64,000 nt of DNA from Papilionanthe hookeriana x Papilionanthe teres (lineage: Eukaryota; Streptophyta; Magnoliopsida; Asparagales; Orchidaceae). The stretch is taken from contig CM040422.1 of NCBI GenBank assembly GCA_022702705.1, positions 34,247,270 through 34,311,269 on the forward strand, read 5' to 3'. Below are positions 11,973-22,054 of this stretch, in pieces. The notes under the pieces are model-generated. The model made no database searches and had not been told where the DNA came from. It saw nothing but the letters and a program-made list of their open reading frames with translations. Position numbers and translations under genes: made by a program. Every line of letters begins with the position of its first letter. The stretch's first letter is position 1.

Positions 11973-13447
11973 TCACGGCTCGTAAGGCCGGAGGCTCTCT
12001 AGCTCCGGGTCCGGCTGGAAATGGTAAGGTGTCTTCTTGTCGTCCATCCTCCCGAAAGTAACCGAGATCCGCTTCACTGGTACTCCCGGTATGCAATGCT
12101 TGGCGATATCCGCTCCGTTGCCCTTCGCTATCATGACGGAACCTACCGGTAAAGGTATCTTCACCGGCCCTCGGAACTCACCCGGGCCTCGCTATCCGGA
12201 GGTCGGATCCGAACATGATGTTACACTCGTTCGGGAAAGAGACCGTGCGAAAGGTCCGACAAAGTCGTGGTGATCTATGTGTGGGGGTATGCGATCACCC
12301 TGCTTGTAGATGTTAATAATGCAGCTATTGGGTATGCAATCTGCTGGCAGTACCCTCCATGTTATCAATCTCTTTACCATTCTCTTGATGACTAGTGGCA
12401 TTGGATCCACTTGGCCATGACGGAGTATCCCTGGTGGGTTTCCCTTCCTATCCTCCACAAAGTTGTAACAGCATCCACATTGTATTGTGATTCTTCCCTT
12501 CCCTGGCATCCATCTTCGGGGTTCTGAGTATGTGTTTTCCCTTAGGCGGCCTGCTCGGCCCATTCTTTTCAAATCCCGGATACAATCCACGATTTGTTGT
12601 TGTTCATACTCTGAGAATACATCTGTATGTAGCTCGAGGCCCTCTAGTATATTGATTCTCCTACCTTTAATTCTTTCGAAGTATTCAAAGGTTTTCTTTT
12701 CGACATTCTGCATTCTCTCCAGCTCGTATTCCGGAATGATCCGCGGATGGCGAGGCCCGGTGACATATTGTGGGATATACGGTTCAATCCCTTCACGTTC
12801 TCCTCGCATACCTCGGCTCCTCGGGGATGATGCCCGTCGGGACATCCCCCGGGTTGCTTCGCAACAAGGTCATGCATTACTGGTGGTTCTATCTGATGGC
12901 GTGGCAGCCTTCTTTCTTCTGATCTTTGTGAGATTTCCCTGGTTCTTTCTATTATCCTAGGAGCTGGCCTCCTTTCTTCAGGTTCCTGGTGAACCGGTGT
13001 ACTTGAAGTGTATGTACTGGCATTAGCAACTGTCTCGTCGCGCTGATCCGTAGCTAGTTTTGTTAACATCTTACGGATACGGCGATTCTTATTTCTTCGT
13101 TGCGTTGCTGTGAGAGTAGCCCTTCGAACTTCTTGAATGTCTGTGGGCTCGGCGCTGACAAGCCTGCCCTTTGCTGTAGAGACTACAGACTTCATTTTCT
13201 TGTCTTCTTCAATGTTTGCCTTTCTTTTCTTGCTGCTGGATTGGTGGCTTGGGCCACCCACTTTCATCACTGTCTGCCCGGGCAGTTCTTCTCGGTCGAC
13301 TGGGACCCAGTCACTTTCCTCATACTGTAGGCCTGCTGGTGCGAAATCCGAGTCAATCTCGATTATCGCTCCATCCTTCACCCTCTTTTCATTGAGTCCA
13401 AGGCTTACGCCATTCTTAAAGTTCAGGACCAACCGCCCGTTCGACAT
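11973..13447 (-). CDS. ORF3 of element A: N-terminal module plus ALKBH9/10-like 2OG-Fe(II) dioxygenase
   Basis: Starts at the first ATG (13,447; MSNGRLVLNFKNG) just after a 3' splice-site-like tract. The N-terminal part has a short globular segment, then a basic TATQRRNKNRRIRK motif. The C-terminal part from about 12,660 matches plant ALKBH9/ALKBH10 RNA demethylases: ELHTDVFSEYEQQQIVDCI, RENTYSEPRRWMPGKGRITI, NPPGI, NIYKQGDRIPPHIDHHDF, PLPVGSVM and AKHCIPGVPVKRISVTF. The iron ligands HID (12,273-12,281) and the distal His (about 12,096-12,098), and the Arg of KRIS that would bind 2-oxoglutarate, are all visible. Known family members remove N6-methyl groups from adenosine in RNA; the substrate here is inferred. 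Two frame breaks occur, near 12,850 and near 12,230; the second is shared with element C. The element's integrase lies about 290 bp upstream. Confidence 0.85.
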
Positions 13448-13451
13448 TTCC

Positions 13452-13473
13452 CTGCGAAGAGACAAGGAAAAGG
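13452..13473 (-). promoter_or_regulatory. Putative 3' splice site before ORF3 (element A)
   Basis: On the minus strand CCTTTTCCTTGTCTCTTCGCAG is followed by GGAAATG, i.e. a pyrimidine tract, CAG, and the ORF3 start codon 4 bases into the next exon. A second pyrimidine-AG (TTCTTGTTCTTATCACAG) lies about 25 bp upstream. The arrangement would let ORF3 be translated from a spliced RNA, as env is in retroviruses. Splicing itself is inferred. Confidence 0.5.
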
Positions 13474-13489
13474 ATCAGGGGCTGTGATA

Positions 13490-13740
13490 AGAACAAGAAC
13501 ATTAAGAAAACGTTTATTAAAGACATTTTTTTTATTACCTCTTGTATTTTTAAATTTAACAGGAATGAAGTAGGATAAGATCAGGGAAGAGATTTTGATT
13601 TGGAAAAGAAAACAAGGAAAACATAATTATCATGACTTTATTTATTTTAGCACATTTTATTATTATTGGGTTCGGACCCAATCATAAGTAATTACTTCGC
13701 CCGTGTTTCTTAGGGATGAAGAATTCATTCCTTCAAAACA
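13490..13740 (-). other. AT-rich spacer between integrase and ORF3 (element A)
   Basis: About 250 bp, A/T-rich, without a conserved reading frame; matches 56,523-56,790 in element C. It separates the integrase stop from the splice-site-like tract in front of ORF3. Confidence 0.6.
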
Positions 13741-14979
13741 TCAGGTAGCGTAATACTTTTTTAAGTATCGTCCGTTGATCGGAAGCATATGTCGTTCTCC
13801 CTGACAATTCACTAGTTGGTAGGAACCTCTTGAGTATACTTCTTCAACCACAAACGGTCCTTCCCAAGTGGGTTCAAATTTTCCTCCTATCTTGCGATGT
13901 GCAAGAATAGGTCTCTTGAGAATAAGAACTAAGTCACCAACTTTGAAGGTTCTTGGGCGGACCGACTTGTCATGGGCTTGAACCATCTTAGCTTGGTATA
14001 GTTCTAAATTCCTGTCGCGCTGCAAGTCTTTTCCTTCCAGGGCTTTCTAATTCCTCTAGTCGTAATTTGGCATTCTCTTCTGTCGTGATCTTATTTGTGA
14101 TCGCAATTCGAGTGAAGGCGATCGAACTTCTAAGGGCAAGCATCGCCTCGGACCCATATACCAAAGCATAAGGTGTAGCTTGAGTAGGAGTTCGAAGGTT
14201 GTCCGGTAGGCCCATAAGGCTTCTAACAACTTCTCGTGCCAATTTCTCTTATTATCGTCCAAGGTTTTCTTTAAGATTTGAACGAGAGTTTTATTAAAAG
14301 CCTCAGCGAGGCCGTTCGCTCTTGGGTAGTAAATTGTTGAGTATCGCCGATCAATTCCGTGTCTCCCGACAAAATTGTTGATTTACGTGCTTCGAATGCC
14401 GACCCATTATCCGAGATGATCCCGTGCGGCACTCCGAAACGGTAGACAACTTGGTTCTTGAAAAGCCGTAGCACGTGGTGTGCTTTCACTTCTCCGAGTG
14501 GAACCGCCTCTGCCCACTCGGAAAAGTAATCCGTAGCCGCAAGAATGAAGCGATGCCCTTTTGAAGATGGTGGTTCTATTGGACCCACTATATCCGTGCC
14601 CCAACATTCAAATGGCCACAACGCAATTGTCGAATGTAGCACATTTGGAGGTTGGTGCGGAACTACTCCGTGCACTTGGCATTGGTGACGGCTCTTGGCG
14701 ATTTTCATGCGGTCGGTCATCATCGAGGGCCGTAGTACCCTAGTCTTTTAATTTTCATTTTCATCTTCGGACCCGACCGGTGAGCGCCACGAGTCCCGAA
14801 TGCACCTCCTTAACAATTTCACGGGCCTCGGACCCGCTTAGGCACCTTAGCCACATTTGATCAAAAGACCTTACGTACAATGTGTTGTTTATTAATGCGT
14901 AAGACAGAGTTCTTTTCTTGATCCGATGGGCTAACGATCTATCATCCGGTAGTTTTCCTATTTGCGGGTAGTCTATCAA
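13741..14979 (-). CDS. pol: Integrase of element A (frames broken)
   Basis: Order on the minus strand: a region with LAHRIKKRTLSYALINNTLY and EVHSG (zinc-binding domain, damaged); the catalytic core with GTDIVGPIEPPSSKG and ATDYFSEWAEAVPL (first Asp), then GIISDNGSAF (second Asp); the helix around NKRNWHEKLLEALWAYRTT; and a C-terminal domain with KVGDLVLILKRPI, FEPTWEGPFVV and LPINGRYLKKYY. There is no chromodomain, as expected for Tat elements. Integrase joins the cDNA ends to host DNA. At least four frame changes interrupt it (near 14,030, 14,260, 14,340 and 14,760), several at CTG/CAG-type discrepancies with element C. Confidence 0.85.
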
Positions 14980-15008
14980 TGGCCGTCGTCAATCTTCTGT
15001 GTTTTTCG

Positions 15009-16028
15009 TCACTTCGCCGCAATCGATTCTTTTTCTTTTTCTGATTTGTGTATTGTGCCTATGTCGAGCTGTGATAGGACCTGACGTCCGTGAACTGACA
15101 CTTCCACTGATTCATCTTGCAAACAGGAAAATTCTTTTGCGATACGGGCTAAAGCATCTGCTAAAGCATTTTCTTTTCTGGGAATTTTGTAGATCGTCAC
15201 ATTTGGAATTTGTTCCAACAATTGTATGGCATACTGGAAGTATTGCTCGAGTCTTGGCTTTAAAATCCTGTACTGTCCGGCGATCCGTTGAATGATTAAC
15301 CGTGAATCCCCGTAGATGTTGATGTCCGTTATCCCCATTTGAATGGTTAATTCCGATCCGGTTATGAGGGCTTCGTATTCGCTTCATTGTTTGTACACGG
15401 TTCCGTTAAGTGGTAGGAGTATCTTAACATCCCCCGCTCCGGTGTTTTAAAGATTAGCCCGATTCCCGCCTTACCGGGCACTATCACTTGCGATTCTTCG
15501 TCTTTGTGTGTCGAAGATGCTCCGTCGAAATATAATTCCCAACGTCGATCATCGGGGTCTTCTAGATTCATTATTTGTTCATCCGGCAAATCGTCATTGA
15601 GAGGAGATTCCGCCGCAAAGGGTGTGCTTGCGAGAAAGTCCGCAAAGACTTGTCCCTTTACGGCACGCGAGGCACGAAAGTTATATCGAATTGCAATAAT
15701 ATCATTGACCATCCGGCAAGTCCGCCGGAAAGTGTCGGACGAGTCATCAAGTATTGCGATGGATTAAATTTCGAGATCGGGTTAACCTTATGAGAAAGCA
15801 TGTAGTGCCCGAGCTTTTGAGCGGCGAAGATCGGGGCCAAACAATGCTTTTGAATTGCGAGATACCTTACTTCCGTCGAAAGTAAACGACGGCTTAAGTA
15901 GTAAAGAGCATTTTCTTTACCTTCATCATCGACCCTGCCAATGTGGCTCCGAGAGAGTCGTCTAAAGCCGCGGTGTAAAGTATCGGCGGTCTACCCGAGA
16001 CCAGGGCTGCTAAGACGGGAGGTGTCAT
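15009..16028 (-). CDS. pol: Two RNase H modules of element A (frames broken)
   Basis: The first, retroelement-type module follows RT (about 16,028-15,740; LAYLRRFI just before, AAQKLGHYMLSHKV within). The second (15,712-15,009) has the archaeal-type signature: FDGASS (15,516-15,531), LTEPCTNNEA, GDSRLIIQRIAGQYRIL and NALADALARIAKE. The paired modules are diagnostic of the Tat group. RNase H degrades the RNA strand during reverse transcription. Frames change near 15,360 and 15,840. Confidence 0.85.
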
Positions 16029-16989
16029 TTAATATTGTTTAATGTCCTCGAAGGCCTTCCGGCATTTCTCTTCCCAAATAAATTTAGCGTCCTTTTTAAC
16101 TAGTGCCGAGAAAGGCCGACACCTACTCGACAAGTTTGAGATAAAGCGTCGAAGATATGCCAGCTTCCCTTGAAAGGATCGTAGTTGTTTTAAGGTTTTG
16201 GGAGGCAGCATTTCTAAGATAGCTTTAATCTTTTCCGGGTCGATTTCAATTCCACGATGTCGGACAACGAATCCTAAGAATTTCCCGGAGGTGACGCCGA
16301 AGGCGCATTTTAAGGGATTCATCTTAAGGTTAAATTGTCTTAATCGTTCAAAAACAATTCTCAAATCATACGAGTGGTTTTCCTTTACTTTGCTTTTGAT
16401 GACCACATCATCCACGTAGCATTCGACTTGATTATGGATGAGGTCATCAAAATTCTTGTCATCGCTCTCCGGTAGGTTGCTCCTGCGTTCTTCGATCCGA
16501 ATGGCATCACTCGTGTAGCAAAATACCCCGATCGGCGTTCGAATGCCGTAAGCTTTTCATCTTCCGGAGCCATTTTTATCCGGTTGTATCCTCGAAGATC
16601 CATCCATGAATGAGAATATTTCATGTGTTGAAGCAATGTCGATCATTAATTCGGGATCGGTAGAGGGAATTCATCTTTTGGACATGCCTTATTTAAATCT
16701 CCGAAATCCACACAAATTCCGATCCGACCATTCTTCTTTCGATCGGCACTACATTGGCTAGCCAAGTTGGGTATTGTTCTTCACGGACAAATTTAGCGTC
16801 TATTAGCTTTTTAACTTCAGCTATGACTTGTTGTTCAATTTCTAGATGCATTCTTTTGGGACCTTGTCTGACTGGGACAGAAGTAGGATCCACTCCTAGC
16901 TTATGGACTGCGACCTCTGGAGCTAATCCTGGCATCTCATCATAGTTCCAAGCGAAACAGTCTTTAAATTCCATTAATAACTTAATCAT
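16029..16989 (-). CDS. pol: Reverse transcriptase of element A (frames broken)
   Basis: Begins with LLMEFKDCFAWNYDEMPGLA and AVHKLGVDP, the usual start of Ty3/gypsy RT. Also visible: AEVKKLIDAKFVREEQYPTW, MAPEDEKLTAFE, VMPFG, the catalytic YVDD coded at 16,407-16,418, and GVTSGKFLGFVVRHRGIE with PPKTLKQLRSFQGKLAYLRR (thumb/connection). Frame breaks near 16,440, 16,640 and 16,700. The codon in the VMPFG-x-KNAG segment reads TCG here, CTA in B and CTCG in C. Confidence 0.9.
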
Positions 16990-17975
16990 TTCTTCGGAGT
17001 CTTCTTTATTGAGTAAGGAGCTAACAAAGGTAGGTCTAGGCTCTTCGCTAGTACCTAAGTTAACTTCCGTTAACTCATCTATTGTAGATTTAATCTCTTC
17101 TTCGAATTCGGTGGAGCATCTCCAATTTGTACATCTTCGAGTTCGTCCGTAGTTTCCATGCGGTTTTCATTGGATTCGCAAGTGACAACCAAGCAAAATT
17201 CGGCATCGTCAACCGATCCTATCGTGCCGAATCCGAGTCCATACTTTGAATTGGGTGGACGACCGGAGTTATTCCATAATTTTTTCAAAATGTTGTGATT
17301 GGCCTTTTGTCCATTGTCGAGGTAAGAAACCACGCCGAATTAAATTTTGAACACGGGGAGAGTACCACTCAAAAGGTAATTCCATTAATTCCGATGAAGT
17401 GACATCTTCGAATTGTACATTATTTTCGGTTTTGGAGGAAGAAGCACCACGGTAGAATTTGATTGGCTTTGCACCGTCGCTACGTACCTCTTTGACCACC
17501 ATACCCTCGATCTTGTTAGAATGAATCGGGGTTAGGGTCATAGTATGTACGTAGTAGTTAATCTTTTCGTACATTGATTTGTATTCTTCGTTCTTTTCAT
17601 CATCGAGGGAGATCTTGAACTGCGGCTTCTTCCGATTTATTGCCACTGCTTCTTGTTTGATTTCCTTTTCTTCTTCAGAATTGTCTTCCCAATCAACGTT
17701 GATGGGTGGTTTCCTCTGTCCAACGGTCCTAGCGTCTCTACCACGGCCCCGTCCCCGGCCTCGACCTCGGATGCGAGTTGTGGAGAAACCTTCACCATCT
17801 CGTCGTAAGGGAGTGGTGAGTGACTCGTTGGACTAGAACTTCGGGTTCTTTGTTGTCCCGAACTTTCTTTGCTTCATTTGTTATGGTATCTCCGGAGAAG
17901 ATTGTTTTCTTCGGTGGTGCATAATAAGTCGCGTCTTCGTGGATTCCAATCTCATGAACGGAGAATGGTTGTAAG
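16990..17975 (-). CDS. pol: Protease-RT linker of element A with RG-rich stretch
   Basis: Contains an Arg-Gly-rich run coded around 17,735-17,775 (GRGRGRGRGRDA-type), an acidic serine-glutamate patch, then KKPQFKISLDDEKNEEYKSM, MTLTPIHSNKIEGMVVKEV and LPFEWYSPRVQNLIRRGFL, all conserved in B and C. I do not know a function; an RNA-binding role for the RG box is an inference from composition. Frames change at about 17,330 and 17,800. Confidence 0.7.
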
Positions 17976-18686
17976 TCACCTTTGATGCACTCGTTCCCCT
18001 CCATCGTAGTATTTGATGCACCGATGTAGAGATGATGGTACCATCCTCGTTTTCATGTATCCATGGTCGGCCCGGCAGAGCGTTGAACGACGTTTCGAAT
18101 CAATTATGTGAAATTTTGCGGTTGTCTTTGCTAAGTCACCGGTCTTCATTAGTAGTGTTATTGACCCGAGAGCTCTTTCTCCTTTCTGGTTGAATCCTCT
18201 TAATAACATTTTGTCGGCTTCGAGTTCGCGAGCATCAATTTCCAAGTATGCTAGCGTTCGAAGACTCATTATATTGATTGATGCTCCTGGATCCACCAAT
18301 ACTCTGGAGAGTGTAAATTTTCCGATTGTAACTGAAATGTATAACGGTCGGTTGTGATCTGCTGTCCCAAGTAGTAGGTCATTGTCCGTGAAGGTAACAC
18401 CTCGTTGTTCCTTTAACGAGCAAACCTCATCTAAGGAATCTCCGGCCATTTGAGCTAAGCAAATTTCCAGGTCAAGTAAGGCCTTGATCAGAGCTTCTCT
18501 CATCTCCTTTGATAAGATGAGAGCATCGTAAATGCTCAGTTTGGTCGGTAGTTTCCTAAGATGGGCTAGGACATTGTAGTCCACTTTATTTCCATGTGTC
18601 TCGGCTTCTTCTCGAATCTGTATTTCTTCGCTCGAGGTTGGTTCTTCTTGAACAACCACACGCTTTCCTTTGTCCTTTGGACCCAT
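17976..18686 (-). CDS. pol: Aspartic protease region of element A
   Basis: After a basic start (MGPKDKGKRVVVQ) comes a helical segment (DYNVLAHLRKLPTKLSIYDA, LILSKEMREALIKALLD). The protease core follows: NRPLYISVTIGKFTLSRVLV, the active-site loop VDPGASINIM (coded about 18,276-18,299), and ITLLMKTGDLAKTTAKFHII. It would cleave the Gag-Pol polyprotein. The loop is D-P-G instead of the usual D-T/S-G. A frame change near 18,085 lies where A has TTCGAAAC and C has TTCAGAAAC. Confidence 0.8.
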   Translation of the reverse strand: MGPKDKGKRVVVQEEPTSSEEIQIREEAETHGNKVDYNVLAHLRKLPTKLSIYDALILSKEMREALIKALLDLEICLAQMAGDSLDEVCSLKEQRGVTFTDNDLLLGTADHNRPLYISVTIGKFTLSRVLVDPGASINIMSLRTLAYLEIDARELEADKMLLRGFNQKGERALGSITLLMKTGDLAKTTAKFHIIDSKRRSTLCRADHGYMKTRMVPSSLHRCIKYYDGGERVHQR

Positions 18687-18712
18687 TCTCGGAGGTAGAA
18701 CTCTTCCACTTC

Positions 18713-19350
18713 TTAAGTTGACTTCGTAATTTCTTCTGAATCTAGTGTTGAGCTCGCTGGTGTTTCTTCTTGAATTGGAATGACAGGTTCTTCTGGATTA
18801 GCTTTAGAATCTGAAGGCTCTAACTCTATTGTGACTGGAGCTCCTCGAAACTCGCAGATAGATTTGTTGCTTGTTGAACTCTCGTAGCCTCCTTGATGGA
18901 TGTCTTCTTCGTTATTTTGATCGTCGAGATCGTGTATGATTTGAGAATTGTCGTTGGTATCGAAATCGATGTTCGGATTGTCGCTAGTTATGTAATCGTT
19001 AGAAACAGTCAGAACGTAGCCAACGCCATCACCCTTATCATTATATGATCCCACCGAAGTGAGCGAGATAATCATACAAAGTCGAGGTTCGAGCGATTTC
19101 TCCCCCGAATCGAAACAACTATCCTAGGATAAGCAGCCCCTAGTCTAGCCTTAGGAGTCTCGGTCCTCTCCTCTTCCTCGATTTTCTTCTTCTCTCTAAT
19201 CGTCTCCTGTTGAGGTGGTTCTTCTATCGCAAGTGATAGTACCGGCTTAACAGGTCTCGAACTCTGGATTGTAGCTCGCACCGAAGCGGTTTGGATGCTC
19301 TGTCTAAAATCTTTTCGAAGACCTTGTCCAAGCGGTAGTCCATCCATCAT
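18713..19350 (-). CDS. Acidic gag-protease linker of element A
   Basis: Two overlapping frames cover this stretch: one ends near 19,072 after KARLGAAYPRIVVS, the other runs 19,075-18,713 with many D/E/N/S residues (DNPNIDFDTNDNSQIIHDLD). In C the second frame continues into the protease. A single-base difference at the TTTCGATTC site (about 19,108-19,116) accounts for the frame change, so one continuous Gag-Pol frame in the parent element is likely. Confidence 0.65.
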
Positions 19351-19469
19351 CGGCCGTATAGGGATCTATCGGAATGATGGGATCAGCTTGAGATAACATT
19401 GATGGAACCTCCTTTCGGGGTTCCTTCATGTACTCCTTCGGGATCGTTATATTCCCTTTCCGAAGGTTG

Positions 19470-20436
19470 TCGTTGAGCCAACTTTTGAAGGTAATGCAAT
19501 CTTCTATCTTGTGCCCAAGCATCCGGTGGTAAGGGCAAAAGTCGGGATCACCTTTCTTGTTGACTTCCTCCGGTCTTTTAGGCTCGGCACTGGAAATCTG
19601 GAGTCTTCATCGACTACGGAACATTTTCGGCATCGCTTCGTTCTTGAACGGATATTCTCTCGCTCGAAGCTCCCTTAATGTACGTTGCGGACGAGGTGGT
19701 TGTTCATACTGCGGAGATGATTGATAGCTGGGTCAGGGTTGCTGGTAATTCTGTTGTGGTTTCTGCGGCCGTTCTGGTGGTATTTGCATCGGTTGCTTGC
19801 CTTTGTCAACTGCTGCAACGATCCCGGATTTCCTTTCAAAAGTCTTCACAGGCTTTTGCTTGTCCGTCTTGTCGGCGAAACTTAATTGCTTTGCCTCTTC
19901 TTGCAAGCTTCTGGCCTTGCTTAACAACTTCTCGAAAGTCTTAATAGTGAATCCTTTGAGGAGAAGTGCTATCAGGCCGTCAATGCTTTTAAGTAAAATG
20001 CCGATCGCATGTTGTTCTTGCGGTTGTGGTTCACACTTCATGCTTAAGTTCCTCCATCGAAGTATGTAATCCACCAAAATTTCATTCGGCTTTTGTTTCT
20101 CTACCACTAAATCACCTATAGTGATGTGGTGCTGAGCTCCGGCGAATCGCTTGATGAAGAGGTTTTCTAGTTCTGAGAAAGTCTTCACCGAACCATTTGA
20201 TAATTCTTCATACCAGTTGAAGGCGATCCCTGACTGGCTGCTGACGAACTGTCGGAAGAGTAATGCATCGCTCCCGCCGGCATTGCAACAACTGGCACGA
20301 AAGTGTGCAACATGCTGTCGGGGTTCCCGGTTCCATCGAAGGTTTTGAACAGAGGTGGTACGAAGCCTTTTAGATACTAGACAGCGTCGAATTCTTCTGG
20401 GTAAGGTCTACCCGTCCGAATGGATGTCCCGCTCTT
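19470..20436 (-). CDS. gag: Gag (capsid and nucleocapsid) of element A
   Basis: The capsid-like Retrotrans_gag part includes SELENLFIKRFAGAQHHITI, LVDYILRWRNLSMKCEP, HAIGILLKSIDG and KTFEKLLSKARSLQEEAKQL (20,188-19,733 in one frame). Downstream the nucleocapsid motif CPYHRMLGHKIEDC (19,496-19,537) has the C-x2-H-x4-H-x4-C spacing typical of Tat/Ogre Gag. Gag coats the genomic RNA in virus-like particles. A TAA at the 20,437 boundary replaces a serine codon present in C (TCG) and B (TCT), separating gag from ORF1 in this copy. Further frame changes lie near 19,560 and 19,730. Confidence 0.85.
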
Positions 20437-22054
20437 TTATTGTGCTAAGGCTTCTCGCACCTGCTGTTCCACCAAGCTCTTGATATCCTTTTCAGGGATC
20501 ATACTTTGTGTTGTATCCTTTATCGATCGATCATCCCCGTTGACGGATGTAATCTCCTTTCCTCCGTCTACAATGTGAATGACCTCTGGGGGTGTTTCTC
20601 TTTGTGGTTGCACATGACTCTGGAGAGTGGCTAGAGCTACAGCCATCTCTTCCATCCTTTTTGTCATTTGAGCGATCGTGTCGTCTTTCTCCTGAAGCTG
20701 CCTTCTCATCAGTTCTAGCTCCTCTCTTTCTGCGGCTGCAGGAGCACCTTGCGAAGCTGATGAAGCTCGTGTTTCGACCATGTTGATTTCTGCATATTTG
20801 TCGTCCATGAATTCCGATGAATCAATCTCGTCTCCGAACTTTTCTTCTCTTTCTTTTGCTAATCGTTGGATATCGGTTCTTAACTTTTCCATGGCATCTT
20901 CTAGCGGGGCTTTCTGTGCGTCCTCGCGGTTGTCGTACGATAGCTGTCGGGTCCCCTTTTCACGAGTCCCCTTTATCGCAGTAGCACTTTCTTCAGATTC
21001 AAGTCTCCTGGCGAGACTTTCTTTCTCGGGCCGTCGTTTCAATCTCAACTGCCCAGTAGTGGGACGCCATACCATCCTTCTAGCAGCAGAAGGTCTAGGG
21101 CCAGATGGTCTGTCGGCCAAATGTTGGAAGGTGGCATCCTCCCTAATCTGTAATCCTGAGACGACAACAGGCGGACTAGCCTTCATTCTTTTACTTGGCT
21201 TTTCTGTCATGATGGCGGGTTCTACTCGGGGCCCAAGACGGGATTTGACTGGAACCCGCCCTATCCTTCGTAGAATCTCCGATACGGGGCACTTTTCCTT
21301 CTTTGCCAACTTTTCTACCAAAGTTTGCAGTTGAGCAAACGGCGTAGTTCTAGTCCTTTTCTTGCGGCTATCGTTGTAATATGCGGGCCGAGGTAATGCG
21401 GCGAACAATCTTGCGAACATTTTCTTCATCTTCTGCGGCGGAGAGGGGATGGAACTCGCTTCCTCCCAAAAGTGGTATGTATTCGAGCAGCGGTGTATAT
21501 TCTGGCAGCGATGTATATTCAGGCAGTTCTGGGATTTCCTCCAGAAAAGCAATTTCAGCAGCTCTGGCTTCTCTAGCAATCCTTCTACTTTTGTTTCTTC
21601 TTTGGGTCCTTGTCAGTGATGGAATCCTTGAACTGGACCCGATTTCGAAAACAGAAGGTCTTACAGGAAGATTTGTACCCTCCACGACAACAGGTTCACC
21701 ATAATTCCGGATTTCTTTCCCCTTTAACTTGGCAGCAGTCGGGGTAGGTGCAGAAACAACTAGACCAGTGGGGGTAGTAAGAACAGTCCTCCTGCGGACA
21801 GCAGTACTCCTCTCAGTCGGGATCCTTTGCAGAGGAGGGAACTCTTGGGTCGACCTAAGGTTGAACTCAATCAGCGGCTTCTTAGCTTCAGATACCTTAT
21901 TCGTCAGTGCGAAAAGGGAAACATCGGTGATCTTGACATTCGTGTTTTCAAATCCTTGCCCAAATCGGATGATCCCATTGTCGGGCAGCTCATCCTTATA
22001 GACAGCGAAGTCCAGTCCTTTGGTGAAGGAGAAAATCAGTTTTGGGGCTTCCAT
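20437..22054 (-). CDS. ORF1 / N-terminal extension upstream of gag, element A
   Basis: Starts at ATG 22,054 (MEAPKLIFSFTKG). A conserved first module is followed by a proline-rich stretch and the basic motif LTRTQRRNKSRRIAREARA, then PEYTPLLEY-type short repeats. One frame change near 21,390 (GTTCGCC here, GCTGCC in C) leads to a 1.1-kb open frame ending at 20,437. That second part has KKRTRTTPFA, VEKLAKKEKCPVSEILRRIG and a predicted coiled coil (ELMRRQLQEKDDTIAQMTKR). No known enzymatic domain is seen. Ogre elements characteristically carry an ORF of unknown function here. The A copy has CAA at 21,331-21,333 where B and C have TGA. Confidence 0.75.

Noticed and set aside
12487..12960. 157-codon plus-strand ORF opposite the AlkB domain
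   Set aside because: Antisense shadow of ORF3. It is not preserved as a single frame in element C and has no recognisable domain.
12192..13447. An independent host ALKBH9/10 gene lying between repeats
   Set aside because: It lacks introns and the long host N-terminal region, lies inside element boundaries, and is present at the same place in element C.
11973..13447. An envelope-like (env) protein in the ORF3 position
   Set aside because: No signal peptide, transmembrane helix or coiled-coil fusion pattern; the sequence is a soluble dioxygenase.
19060..19085. ATGA overlap of the gag stop and a downstream ATG as a termination-reinitiation signal
   Set aside because: Element C reads through the area in one frame, and the frame change in A is explained by a single CG-type difference upstream (TTTCGATTC). 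The overlap is more likely incidental.
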